64,000 bases of DNA from JAVBMJ01 sp031552535 (lineage in GTDB: Bacteria > Bacteroidota > Bacteroidia > Bacteroidales > Rikenellaceae): assembly GCA_031552535.1 (NCBI GenBank), contig JAVBMJ010000024.1, positions 1 through 64,000 of the forward strand, in the 5' to 3' direction. Below the pieces are notes generated by a model that saw only the letters and a list, made by a program, of their open reading frames with translations, did not search any database and had not been told where the DNA came from. The position numbers and the translations under genes are program-made. Shown here piece by piece: positions 1-8,299 of this stretch. Position 1 is the first letter of the stretch. Every line of letters begins with the position of its first letter.

Positions 1-358
1 TGCTTCGATCAAGAAATACGCCTAATTGGGCGAAAACGTACTTGTCTTTATGCATAACGGCCTGATTATGACCGTAAAAATAATTTCAAATCCGTTCGCT
101 GGCAAAACGCTCTAAATGAACTGAATTTCAACTATTTCAAAAAACTTTTATGACTTTTTAGTGGACACTAATGAAAAAATATTGTGGATGAATCAACCGC
201 GACCTCCTGCAAAGGAAAAGGTATAACGCTATTTTGTCTCTCTTTTCATGCAAAGATCAACGTCGCACCCGGAATATTTTCTCCCGTGGAACCCCGTGAG
301 GCTACATGCGAGGCTATCCTGCATCTTCGCGGCCCCACACGCCATGGTGCACAACCTG
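1..358. other. non-coding left edge
   Basis: No convincing gene is visible. Bases 1-110 contain two short frames broken by stop codons, in the frame that reads a Trp-Gln-Asn-Ala stretch and ends near base 151. They are followed by a small palindrome, TAGTGGACACTA, near base 160. This could be the decayed tail and end of an insertion element, but the similarity is from memory and weak. Bases 180-358 lie just downstream of ruvC and hold nothing I can name. Confidence 0.3.
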
Positions 359-970
359 TCATTTGGGCTTCACGACCCGGCCAGGGTTGCCCGCGACGAA
401 ACTTTCCCAACTCTGTGGCTTTCCTCCTTTGGGGATTTTTCCCCCACCCGTATCGCCTGTCCCCACACAAGTCCCAGCCAGAGTGGAAACTGCAAAATAA
501 TGACACACGGCAACCGCCAATCCGTCGGTAGCATCGAGTCTGCGCAGGCTGTATTCCACCTTAAGCATGCTGCGCAAAAGTGCGGCCACCTGTTCCTTCG
601 ACGCCCCGCCATTGCCCGTAATGGCCTGTTTCACACGGCGCGGGGCATATTCGTGTACCGGCACACCACGCGTGAGAGCCGCAGCCATAGCCACCCCCTG
701 CGCCCGGCCGAGCTTGAGCATACTCTGCACGTTCTCCCCGTAGAAAGGCGACTCGTAAGCCACCTCGTCAGGATGGTAGGTGTCGACCAACGCTGCCACA
801 CGCTCGAAGAGGTGGCGCAACTTGTCGTAAGGGTTCTTGTATTTCCCCAATTCAATATCCCCCAGCACCAAACAGCGCATCTCATTGCCACACACCTCAA
901 GCACGCCATAACCTGCACGGTTGGTGCCAGGGTCGATGCCCATGATCGTCTTCGGGGCGGCCTTATTCAT
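359..970 (-). CDS. ruvC: Holliday junction resolvase RuvC
   Basis: Crossover junction endodeoxyribonuclease, which cuts Holliday junctions together with RuvAB in recombinational repair. The 203-residue product has the RNase H-like acidic centre: Asp13 in GIDPGTNRAGYG, Glu73 in YESPFYG, and the paired Asp146 and Asp149 in LDATDGLAVAVCH. It is about 20 to 30 residues longer than the E. coli enzyme; the tail (NPGRVVKPK end) resembles other Bacteroidota RuvC from memory. The ATG start lies 8 bases after the lpxD stop, so it is probably the last gene of a coaD-lpxD-ruvC operon. Confidence 0.95.
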   Translation of the reverse strand: MNKAAPKTIMGIDPGTNRAGYGVLEVCGNEMRCLVLGDIELGKYKNPYDKLRHLFERVAALVDTYHPDEVAYESPFYGENVQSMLKLGRAQGVAMAAALTRGVPVHEYAPRRVKQAITGNGGASKEQVAALLRSMLKVEYSLRRLDATDGLAVAVCHYFAVSTLAGTCVGTGDTGGGKIPKGGKPQSWESFVAGNPGRVVKPK

Positions 971-978
971 CGGTCCCG

Positions 979-2025
979 TTATTTTTCGCCTATCTGCTCC
1001 TTTAAGGTCGCGAGTTCCTTCTCCATCCTGAGCACCTTGGTCCTAAGGTCCGGAAGTTCGCGGAAGACGGCGGTCGCACGGTGGAACTTCAATCCCGGCA
1101 TCGACGGATAGCCCAGGTGTTTCTCGCCGTCCGCAATGTTACCCGACACCCCTGTTTTCGACCCTAACTGCACCCGGTCGCCTATCGTGAGGTGCCCCGA
1201 AATACCCACCTGTCCGCCGAACATACAGTTGCGGCCCACCTTCGACGACCCGGCAATACCTACCTGAGCCGCACAAACCGTATTCTCGCCGATAGACACA
1301 TTGTGTGCCACCTGGATCAGGTTGTCGAGCTTGACACCTTTCCTGATCACCGTCGAACCCATCGTCGCGCGGTCGATACAAGTGTTGGCGCCTATCTCCA
1401 CATCATCCTCGATCACCACATTGCCTATCTGCTGTATCTTCGAAAATTCACCTTTTTCGTTGGGGGCGAACCCGAACCCGTCGGCACCGATGACACTCCC
1501 CGAATGTATCGTCACGCGGCTGCCCAACACACACTCCTCATAGATGACAACCCCCGGGAACAAGGTTACATTATCGCCCAGTGTCACATTATCGCCCACA
1601 TAAACATGCGGGTATATCTTGCAACCCGCACCCGCCCTGACATTACTGCCAACAACGGCAAACTCCCCAACGTAACACCCCTCGCCCAGCGAAGCCGATC
1701 CGTCGATGGAAGCCAGCGGACTCGTACCCGACTTCTGCGGCTTGTTGGCCACATACAATTCGAGCAGCCTGGCAAAACACGCGTAAGCGTCGTCGACCTT
1801 GATAAGCGTGGCTTTCACCGCACGATCCGGCGTGAAAGTGCGGTTGACAATAACTATCGACGACTCGGTGTCATAGATATAATGTTCATATTTGGGATTC
1901 GCCAAAAACGACAACGCCCCCGGGCGTCCCTCCTCAATCTTGGCCAACGTCGTGACAACCGCGTTCTTATCGCCCACGATATCCCCCGCAAGGAAACCGG
2001 CGATCAATTCTGCCGTAAATTGCAT
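979..2025 (-). CDS. lpxD: UDP-3-O-acylglucosamine N-acyltransferase LpxD
   Basis: Third step of lipid A synthesis: transfers an R-3-hydroxyacyl chain from acyl carrier protein to UDP-3-O-acyl-glucosamine in the cytoplasm. The product of about 348 residues has the N-terminal uridine-binding domain, a long left-handed beta-helix of hexapeptide repeats (roughly residues 105-310) and a C-terminal helix (RTKVLRMEKELATLKEQ). The catalytic His is the one in QVAHNVSIG. I place the start at the ATG giving MQFTAELIAG; the open frame extends three codons upstream to a TTG, which is less like the family. It begins 5 bases after the coaD stop. Confidence 0.95.
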   Translation of the reverse strand: MQFTAELIAGFLAGDIVGDKNAVVTTLAKIEEGRPGALSFLANPKYEHYIYDTESSIVIVNRTFTPDRAVKATLIKVDDAYACFARLLELYVANKPQKSGTSPLASIDGSASLGEGCYVGEFAVVGSNVRAGAGCKIYPHVYVGDNVTLGDNVTLFPGVVIYEECVLGSRVTIHSGSVIGADGFGFAPNEKGEFSKIQQIGNVVIEDDVEIGANTCIDRATMGSTVIRKGVKLDNLIQVAHNVSIGENTVCAAQVGIAGSSKVGRNCMFGGQVGISGHLTIGDRVQLGSKTGVSGNIADGEKHLGYPSMPGLKFHRATAVFRELPDLRTKVLRMEKELATLKEQIGEK

Positions 2026-2030
2026 ACAGT

Positions 2031-2501
2031 TCAAAGGTATTTTTTAATATCTATATTATGTGGCATCAACTCGCTCGTGTCACGACCGAAAGCTATCAAC
2101 TCACGGATGACACTCGACGAAATAGCCGTATACTCAGGCGGAGTGAACAACAATACCGTAGTGATCTGCGGATAAAGCCTCTGGTTGATGAGCATCACCC
2201 CACGCTCATACTCATAGTCGACCGTGTTGCGCATACCCCTCAAAATGAACCTTATATCACGCCCAATACAATAATCGCCCGTAAGCCCCCCGTAAGACGC
2301 AACCTCAACCCGGGGATCACAATCGAAAATATCACCAATCAACCGCACCCGGTTCCCAATAGTCAAAAGACCACGCTTCTCACAATTATCACCCACACCA
2401 ACAACAATCCTGTCGAAAAGCTTCAAACCCTCCCGGACAATAACCTCATGACCCAACGTGAAAGGATCAAAAGAACCAGGAAACAAAGCAACCCTCTCCA
2501 T
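2031..2501 (-). CDS. coaD: phosphopantetheine adenylyltransferase CoaD
   Basis: Converts 4'-phosphopantetheine and ATP to dephospho-CoA, the penultimate step of coenzyme A synthesis. The 156-residue length is normal for the family. The nucleotidyltransferase motifs are present: GSFDPFTLGH near the N-terminus (the T/HxGH site) and ISSSVIREL in the C-terminal third. It is the first gene of the leftward coaD-lpxD-ruvC group. The repeat element at 2526-2790 lies directly upstream, between this gene and glyS, so its promoter may sit in or next to that element. Confidence 0.96.
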   Translation of the reverse strand: MERVALFPGSFDPFTLGHEVIVREGLKLFDRIVVGVGDNCEKRGLLTIGNRVRLIGDIFDCDPRVEVASYGGLTGDYCIGRDIRFILRGMRNTVDYEYERGVMLINQRLYPQITTVLLFTPPEYTAISSSVIRELIAFGRDTSELMPHNIDIKKYL

Positions 2502-2525
2502 AATAACACAAATTTAATAACCCTA

Positions 2526-2790
2526 ATTATACGTTCATTTTCTCTGTGCAGCCTCCAACTGCCGCTTTTTGAAAAAAGCGGCACCAAAAACTTTTAATCC
2601 ATACCCTGCTCTGATTTATAGCAGTTAGCTTAGAGGCATGAAAGCCTTTTATATCTGCTTATATTTAAAGGCTTTCATGCCTCTAAGCTAACTGCTTCAG
2701 TTCGAAGTAAAGTAATGATTGAAGTTTTTTGGGCGACTTTTTTTCAAAAAAGTCGCGGTCGAAGCAGTATAAAGAAAACGAACGTATAAT
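2526..2790. repeat. TIR element with three hairpins, copy 1
   Basis: A 265-base non-coding element bounded by an 11-base perfect terminal inverted repeat (ATTATACGTTC / GAACGTATAAT) that continues imperfectly inward through TTTTCT. Inside are three hairpins: GCCGCTTTTT/AAAAAAGCGGC at about 2571-2582, a perfect 29-base inverted repeat (2621-2649 with 2667-2695, 17-base loop), and GCGACTTTTTTT/AAAAAAGTCGC at about 2733-2756. The flanking blocks recur in copy 2 at 63568-63983, whereas the central palindrome is different there. It resembles a MITE-like non-autonomous element. It sits between glyS and coaD. Confidence 0.75.
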
Positions 2791-2796
2791 TTGGGT

Positions 2797-4338
2797 TTAT
2801 TTAAGTTTAGCGAACAGGTTTCGCATTGTGACTTTGTTGTTTATTATTTGCGGCAGGTCTGTTATTGCTACACGCTGTTGTTCCATTGTGTCGCGGTGCC
2901 TGATTGTTACTGTGTTGTCTTCGAGGCTTTGGTGGTCGACGGTTATGCAGAATGGGGTTCCTATTGCGTCCTGGCGGCGGTATCGTTTTCCGATGCTGTC
3001 TTTTTCGTCGTATTGTGTGGCGTGGTCGAATTTGAGTGATTCTATTATCTCCGCGGCCACTTCGGGAAGCCCGTCTTTTTTGACGAGTGGCAGCACGGCC
3101 ACTTTTACCGGGGCTAATGGTGCGGGGATGCGCAGCACGACGCGCTCTTCGCCGTTATCGAGTTTCTCTTCGGCGTAAGAGGCCGACAGCACCTGCAGCA
3201 CCATGCGGTCGACGCCTATCGACGTTTCTACGACGTATGGCACGTAACTCTCTCCCGTTTCGTGGTCGAAGTACTGGATTTTGCGTCCTGAGAACTTTTG
3301 GTGGTTGCCGAGGTCGAAGTCGGTGCGTGAGTGTATTCCTTCCACCTCCTTGAATCCGAACGGGAACTCGAACTCGACGTCGGCGGCGGCATTGGCGTAA
3401 TGGGCCAGTTTGTCGTGGTCGTGGAAACGGTATCTCGCGTCGCCGAATCCCAGTGCGCGGTGCCAGCTCATGCGCGTCTCCTTCCACTTCTCATACCATG
3501 GCATCTCCTCGCCGGGCCGTACGAAGAACTGCATCTCCATCTGTTCGAACTCCCTCATGCGGAAGATGAACTGGCGTGCCACGATCTCGTTGCGGAACGC
3601 TTTGCCGATCTGCGCTATGCCGAACGGTATCTTCATACGTCCCGTTTTCTGGACATTGAGGAAATTGACGAATATGCCCTGTGCCGTTTCAGGACGCAGG
3701 TATATAGTGCTGGCGCCGTCGGCCGCGGCTCCGATCTTAGTCTCGAACATCAGGTTGAACTGGCGCACTTCGGTCCAGTTGCGGGTGCCCGACACGGGGC
3801 ACACGATCTCGCAGTCGACGATCACCTGGCGCAATGCCTCCAGGTCGTTCGCCGTCAGCGCCTCGACCATCCGCCGGTGCATCTCGTCGCGCTTGCCCCC
3901 CACCTCCAGCACCCGGGCATTGGTCGACAGGAATTGCCCCTCATCGAAATTCTCGCCGAAACGTTTGCGGGCTTTTTCGACCTCTTTGGCGATCTTTTCA
4001 TCCTGCTTCGCGAGCCAGTCCTCGATCAGCACGTCGGCGCGGTAGCGTTTCTTCGAGTCGCGGTTGTCGATCAGCGGGTCGTTGAACGCCCCCACGTGCC
4101 CCGATGCTTCCCATGTGCGCGGATGCATGAATATTGCGGCGTCGATGCCCACGATGTTGTCATGGAGCTTTACCATCGAGTCCCACCAATACTTCTTGAT
4201 GTTGTTCTTCAGTTCGACGCCCAGTTGGCCGTAGTCGTAGACGGCGCTCAGGCCGTCGTATATTTCGCTCGACGGGAATATGAACCCGTACTCTTTGCTG
4301 TGTGCTATGAGTTTCTTGAAAAGTTCCTCCTGTGTCAT
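2797..4338 (-). CDS. glyS: glycyl-tRNA synthetase (dimeric type)
   Basis: Charges tRNA-Gly with glycine. The 513-residue product is of the homodimeric, eukaryote/archaea-like class II type rather than the alpha2beta2 E. coli type. Visible are the N-terminal FGFIFPSSEIYDG-like start (here YGFIFPSSEIYDGL), the glycine-site block ASGHVGAFNDPL, class II motif 2 (FRNEIVARQFIFRMREFEQ), motif 3 region GVDRM, and a C-terminal HisS-like anticodon-binding domain from about residue 410. It diverges from ruvX; a candidate promoter is at 4367-4374. Confidence 0.96.
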   Translation of the reverse strand: MTQEELFKKLIAHSKEYGFIFPSSEIYDGLSAVYDYGQLGVELKNNIKKYWWDSMVKLHDNIVGIDAAIFMHPRTWEASGHVGAFNDPLIDNRDSKKRYRADVLIEDWLAKQDEKIAKEVEKARKRFGENFDEGQFLSTNARVLEVGGKRDEMHRRMVEALTANDLEALRQVIVDCEIVCPVSGTRNWTEVRQFNLMFETKIGAAADGASTIYLRPETAQGIFVNFLNVQKTGRMKIPFGIAQIGKAFRNEIVARQFIFRMREFEQMEMQFFVRPGEEMPWYEKWKETRMSWHRALGFGDARYRFHDHDKLAHYANAAADVEFEFPFGFKEVEGIHSRTDFDLGNHQKFSGRKIQYFDHETGESYVPYVVETSIGVDRMVLQVLSASYAEEKLDNGEERVVLRIPAPLAPVKVAVLPLVKKDGLPEVAAEIIESLKFDHATQYDEKDSIGKRYRRQDAIGTPFCITVDHQSLEDNTVTIRHRDTMEQQRVAITDLPQIINNKVTMRNLFAKLK

Positions 4339-4366
4339 CTGCCTTAAATGAGATTATGATAGGCTG

Positions 4367-4374
4367 CAAAGATA
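4367..4374 (-). promoter_or_regulatory. candidate glyS promoter -7 element
   Basis: Read leftward this is TATCTTTG, matching the Bacteroidota TAnnTTTG -7 consensus, about 30 bases before the glyS ATG. No clear TTTG -33 element is visible. It is back to back with the ruvX element. Confidence 0.5.
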
Positions 4375-4385
4375 GTTTTTTTTTG

Positions 4386-4393
4386 TAACTTTG
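4386..4393 (+). promoter_or_regulatory. candidate ruvX promoter -7 element
   Basis: TAACTTTG matches TAnnTTTG, 27 bases before the ruvX ATG. Only 11 bases separate it from the divergent glyS element, so the two promoters may compete. Confidence 0.55.
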
Positions 4394-4420
4394 CGGGCTG
4401 TTATCAATCTATAATGCTTC

Positions 4421-4846
4421 ATGGGGCGTGTTTTGGCATTGGATTACGGCACCAGGCGTACGGGGGTTGCGGTTAGCGACCCGTCGGGTGTGGTTACCGT
4501 CCACGGCGAGACGGTGCCGACGGTGCAGTTGATGGACTTCCTGAAGAAATATTTGGCCGGGAACGACGTTAGTGTAATAGTCGTGGGAATGCCGCGCCAG
4601 ATGAACGGCGAACCTTCACAGACGTTTCCCCATATCCGCGGTCTGGAGAGGAAGTTACGCGAGGAGTTTCCCGGAGTGGCGGTTACACTCCACGATGAGA
4701 GGTTTACATCGGTGATGGCTTCGCGGGCGATCATCGAGGGAGGGGTTAAAAAGCAAAAGAGACAGCAAAAGGGAATCGTCGACAGGGTGAGTGCGGCCAT
4801 AATCCTGCAAAGCTACCTCGACGGGGCTCGGGGCGGTGTAAAGTGA
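4421..4846 (+). CDS. ruvX: RuvX/YqgF family RNase H-fold nuclease
   Basis: YqgF-family putative Holliday junction resolvase, also linked to 16S rRNA 5' processing in E. coli. The 141-residue length is normal. The first strand carries LALDYGTRRTGVAVSD with the conserved Asp; GMPRQMNGEPS and the DERFTSVMA motif follow. It starts at the ATG giving MGRVLALDYG. A TAnnTTTG element lies 27 bases upstream, and def follows rightward about 70 bases after the stop, so the two may be cotranscribed. Confidence 0.93.
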   Translation: MGRVLALDYGTRRTGVAVSDPSGVVTVHGETVPTVQLMDFLKKYLAGNDVSVIVVGMPRQMNGEPSQTFPHIRGLERKLREEFPGVAVTLHDERFTSVMASRAIIEGGVKKQKRQQKGIVDRVSAAIILQSYLDGARGGVK

Positions 4847-4917
4847 CGCCGGAGGTGTACGGGTTGGGACCAGGCCGGAGGTAAACGTTATTCCCTTTGG
4901 GTAAAAAACAAACAGCT

Positions 4918-5472
4918 ATGATATATCCTATTGTTATTTATGGGTCTCCGGGGTTGCGTGATGTCACGGAGGATGTCGCCGGTCGCGAGTCGGTCACGCC
5001 TCAACTCGTCGACGACATGTTCGAAACGATGTACAACGCCGACGGGGTGGGCCTTGCCGCGCCACAGATAGGTAAGCCGCTGAGGATGTTTGTGGTCGAC
5101 CTGTCGGTGTATGCCGACGAGCATCCCGAGTTGGCAGGTTTCAGGAAGGTTTTCATCAATCCGCATATCTACGAAAGGACGGGAGAGGAGGTCTCCTCCG
5201 AGGAGGGGTGTCTGAGTGTTCCCGGGATACACGAAAGTGTGGTGCGTCCTTCGACTATAAGGATGCGCTACATGGACCTGGAGTGGGTTGAGCATGACGA
5301 CCTTTTCGAGGGCTACATGGCCCGCGTGTTGCAGCACGAATACGACCACCTCGACGGGGTTATGTTCGTCGATAAGGTTTCGCCGCTGCGCAAAACGCTG
5401 CTCAAGAGCAAATTGGCCGCTATGTCGCGCGGCAGATACAAGGCGGCATATAAGACGATCCTGAAAAAATAG
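4918..5472 (+). CDS. def: peptide deformylase
   Basis: Removes the formyl group from the initiator Met of nascent proteins; metal (Fe/Zn) enzyme in the cytoplasm. All three family motifs are present: GVGLAAPQIG, EEGCLSVPG and QHEYDHLDG, which supply the Cys and two His ligands and the catalytic Glu. The open frame reaches back to a TTG at 4897, but the ATG at 4918 gives MIYPIVIYGSP, the usual N-terminus, and a product of about 184 residues. It is followed by a hairpin at 5506-5540. Confidence 0.96.
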   Translation: MIYPIVIYGSPGLRDVTEDVAGRESVTPQLVDDMFETMYNADGVGLAAPQIGKPLRMFVVDLSVYADEHPELAGFRKVFINPHIYERTGEEVSSEEGCLSVPGIHESVVRPSTIRMRYMDLEWVEHDDLFEGYMARVLQHEYDHLDGVMFVDKVSPLRKTLLKSKLAAMSRGRYKAAYKTILKK

Positions 5473-5505
5473 TCCGCCGTATGGTGTTGCCGGTATAATC
5501 TTGGA

Positions 5506-5540
5506 ATCTGTCTGATTTTTTATAAGAAAATTAGACAGAT
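5506..5540 (+). terminator. hairpin after def
   Basis: Inverted repeat ATCTGTCTGATTTT / AAAATTAGACAGAT with a 7-base loop and one G.U-compatible mismatch, 33 bases past the def stop. The arm shares the CTGTCTRAATTT core seen in other intergenic palindromes of this window. Confidence 0.6.
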
Positions 5541-5589
5541 CCTTAACGGCGACAGCGTTCTGGTTCTGCGCTATCTGACCTATTTTGTG

Positions 5590-5597
5590 TATATTTG
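5590..5597 (+). promoter_or_regulatory. candidate promoter of the hybrid kinase gene
   Basis: TATATTTG (TAnnTTTG). A weak -33-like TCTG lies 21 bases upstream. It would give a leader of roughly 70 bases before the ATG at 5676. Confidence 0.45.
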
Positions 5598-5675
5598 TGG
5601 CCGGCAGGTATCGCCTCGCACAATTTATATCCACCGAAAATTTCCTATATTCCCGACCGTTTTTTTGCTTGACTT

Positions 5676-8087
5676 ATGATTAAGAATAATCCCGAAGCCC
5701 AGGCCCTTCAGCTGATTTTCGATAATCTGCAGACGATAGTCTATGGCACCGATATGGATAACACTATCGTTTTTGCCAATAAAGTACTGAAAGCATCGTA
5801 TCCTTTCGATATCGTGGGAATGAAATGCTGGCAGGTTCTTTCCTCGTTCGGCGCCCCTTGTCCTTACTGTAAAAAGGCCGAGTTGCTGAAGCGTCCCGTG
5901 GGAGAGCCGATAGTATGGGAGAATTACAACCACGATCTTAAGGCGTGGTTGCAGATGAACGATTCGCTGGTGAAATGGCCCGACGGCAAAACAGTGCACC
6001 TGATCAATGTTACCGATATTTCGTCGGTAAAACAGAGTGAACAGAAACTTAAGGACTATAAGGCCGACCTTGAGAAGTTGCTGGTGCAGAAAACCGAAAG
6101 CGAGCAGATCATGTCGTCATTGATCGACAATATCCAAAACGGTTTTGTGTACCAACTCGAAGAGTCGGCCGACCGCGGTTCGATGAAATTCAACTATTTA
6201 AGTGCTAGTGTGGACAGGATAACCGGATTGCCGCGTGAGCATATGCTGGAGAATTATGAAATGGTGCTCCAGTACTTCCATCCGGCCGATCTGAAGAAAA
6301 TACTAAATTCCCGTTTTGCGGGCAGGGCTTTTACCCATGAGGCCAGATGCGTAAGGCCCGACGGGGTCAATATCTGGCTGCTGATCTCCGAGAAACCGCG
6401 GGTTAACCTTGCCGGCACCACTATCTGGGACGGAATAGCGATAGATATAACCAGTCAGAAAAACAGCGAGTTGGCTCTTGTCGAATCGCAACGGCTGATC
6501 CAGTACAATGCCGAGAGGTTGAAGGATGTCAGCAACAACATGATCAACAGCGCCATTTACCGCACTTATGTAAACGGCGCCGGACTTGTTGCGCTGGATT
6601 ATGCCAGCAGCCAGTGGGAGCAGATAACCGGGTTCAGCGTGGAGGATAGCATGCGCGACCTTTCAGCTGTTTTCGGACAGATACACCCTGACGACAGGGA
6701 GTGGGCCGCCAGTTGCCTGACGGCCAGCACCGGCAGCCTGGATGAGGCGGTGCATACGTTCCGCTACCTCAAGACCGGCGACGAGACCGTGTATTGGCTT
6801 CGTTTGCAGTCGAAAGGATTTGTGCAGGATGGTCGTATCTACCGCGACGGCCTTATGACAAACATCACAGAGCAAAAGAATTTCGAGGATGCGCTTCGTG
6901 CGGCCCGCGACAAGGCCGAGGAGTCCGATATGTTGAAATCGACGTTCCTGGCCAATATGAGCCACGAGATACGTACGCCGATGAATGCCATAGTAGGCTT
7001 TCTGAATCTTCTGGGTGGCGACGAGGAGTTGCCGCGCGATTCGCAGAGGGAGTATATGCGGATTGTGCGCAACAGTGCCGACCAGTTGATGAACCTCATA
7101 GGCGACATATTGGATATCTCGAAGATAGATGCGGGTCAGATGAAGATCATACCGGAACACAGCAACCTCTATGCGCTGATGTCGGATCTGCATTCTGCGT
7201 TCAGTCTCAATCTTGGAAACGAGTCTGCGAAAGATGTCAAGCTGATACTTGACGTCCCGGGAGGTGAAGAGCAGGTAATTTATATGCTGGACGGCACAAG
7301 GCTTAAGCAGGTGTTAGGCAACCTGATCGGCAATGCGTTGAAATTCACGGAGGAAGGTTATGTCCGTTTCGGGTATCGTATTATAGATGGCGGGCTCGGT
7401 TTTTTTGTCGAGGATACAGGTATAGGGATAAGCAATGATAAGATCAAAGATCTGGGAAAACCTTTCCACCAGGTCCACGATATGCGCAATGCGGCTAAAT
7501 ACGGTGGTACGGGTATCGGGCTGGCCATATCGATGAATCTCGTGAAGTTGATGGGTGGAGATTTCCGGGTTAAGTCCGAAGAGGGCAAGGGTTCGCTGTT
7601 CGAGTTTATACTTCCTATGGCCGAGATTTCCCGCAGAAATGAAGAGACGAAACAGACGGTTGTGTTGTCTGATAAAAAAGCGGCACCGGGCAATGGCAAT
7701 ATTACGGCCAAAGAGCTCGATGGGTTGACCCTGCTTGTGGCAGAGGATACGTACACCAACTTTTTCTACCTTAAGACGATTCTCCGGCACACCGGAACCG
7801 CGTTGCTCCATGCCTGGAACGGCAGGGAGGCACTGGAATTATTGGACGGACACCCCGAGGTAGACATGGTGTTTATGGATGTCAAAATGCCGGTGATGGA
7901 CGGTGTGGAAGCCACGCGTGAGATAAAACGTCGTTATCCGGACAAACCGGTCATTGCTCAGACGGCTTACGCCATGCATGACGACCGCTCGAAGTTACTT
8001 GCCGAAGGATTTGATGATTACATCTCGAAACCTATCAGTCGCGACAGTCTGTTCGAGATAATAACTAAATACATAGGACCTGTATAG
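5676..8087 (+). CDS. PAS-domain hybrid histidine kinase/response regulator
   Basis: A cytoplasmic two-component phosphorelay protein of 803 residues without any visible transmembrane segment. Order of parts: an N-terminal PAS-like domain (about 1-125) containing an unusual CPYC pair, a short coiled linker, a second PAS (about 150-270, ending IDITSQ), a third PAS (about 290-405, ending TNITEQ), the HisKA domain with the phosphoacceptor His in NMSHEIRTPMNAI (about residue 430), a HATPase_c domain (NLIGNALKF, DTGIGIS, GGTGIGLAIS), and a C-terminal receiver with MDVKMPVMDG as the phosphorylated Asp site and the SKP Lys. The output partner is not encoded nearby. The CPYC pair suggests cofactor, metal or redox sensing, but that is inference. 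Confidence 0.93.
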   Translation: MIKNNPEAQALQLIFDNLQTIVYGTDMDNTIVFANKVLKASYPFDIVGMKCWQVLSSFGAPCPYCKKAELLKRPVGEPIVWENYNHDLKAWLQMNDSLVKWPDGKTVHLINVTDISSVKQSEQKLKDYKADLEKLLVQKTESEQIMSSLIDNIQNGFVYQLEESADRGSMKFNYLSASVDRITGLPREHMLENYEMVLQYFHPADLKKILNSRFAGRAFTHEARCVRPDGVNIWLLISEKPRVNLAGTTIWDGIAIDITSQKNSELALVESQRLIQYNAERLKDVSNNMINSAIYRTYVNGAGLVALDYASSQWEQITGFSVEDSMRDLSAVFGQIHPDDREWAASCLTASTGSLDEAVHTFRYLKTGDETVYWLRLQSKGFVQDGRIYRDGLMTNITEQKNFEDALRAARDKAEESDMLKSTFLANMSHEIRTPMNAIVGFLNLLGGDEELPRDSQREYMRIVRNSADQLMNLIGDILDISKIDAGQMKIIPEHSNLYALMSDLHSAFSLNLGNESAKDVKLILDVPGGEEQVIYMLDGTRLKQVLGNLIGNALKFTEEGYVRFGYRIIDGGLGFFVEDTGIGISNDKIKDLGKPFHQVHDMRNAAKYGGTGIGLAISMNLVKLMGGDFRVKSEEGKGSLFEFILPMAEISRRNEETKQTVVLSDKKAAPGNGNITAKELDGLTLLVAEDTYTNFFYLKTILRHTGTALLHAWNGREALELLDGHPEVDMVFMDVKMPVMDGVEATREIKRRYPDKPVIAQTAYAMHDDRSKLLAEGFDDYISKPISRDSLFEIITKYIGPV

Positions 8088-8299
8088 GACACTGTCTAAG
8101 AAGCTGTTTTTCCTGTCAAACGCCCTGAATGGGGCCTCTTTTCCCGGAAATATAGTGAAAGCCGGGCTTTAAAAGATTGCCGGTGTGTTCCTATTGTTAT
8201 GTAAATAATCCTGAAAACAAATCGCAACCATTTTCCATCGGGAAATTAAGTAATAGGGTAAATAAATATTCGATATTACTTAAACAAGCTCTCAGGGAT

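Noticed and set aside
1..180. Remnant of an insertion sequence at the left edge
   Set aside because: Only short frames broken by stops and a small palindrome are seen; not enough to name a family.
184..1111. Long rightward frames over ruvC and lpxD
   Set aside because: They lie antisense to two clear genes, and their translations show no domain and odd composition.
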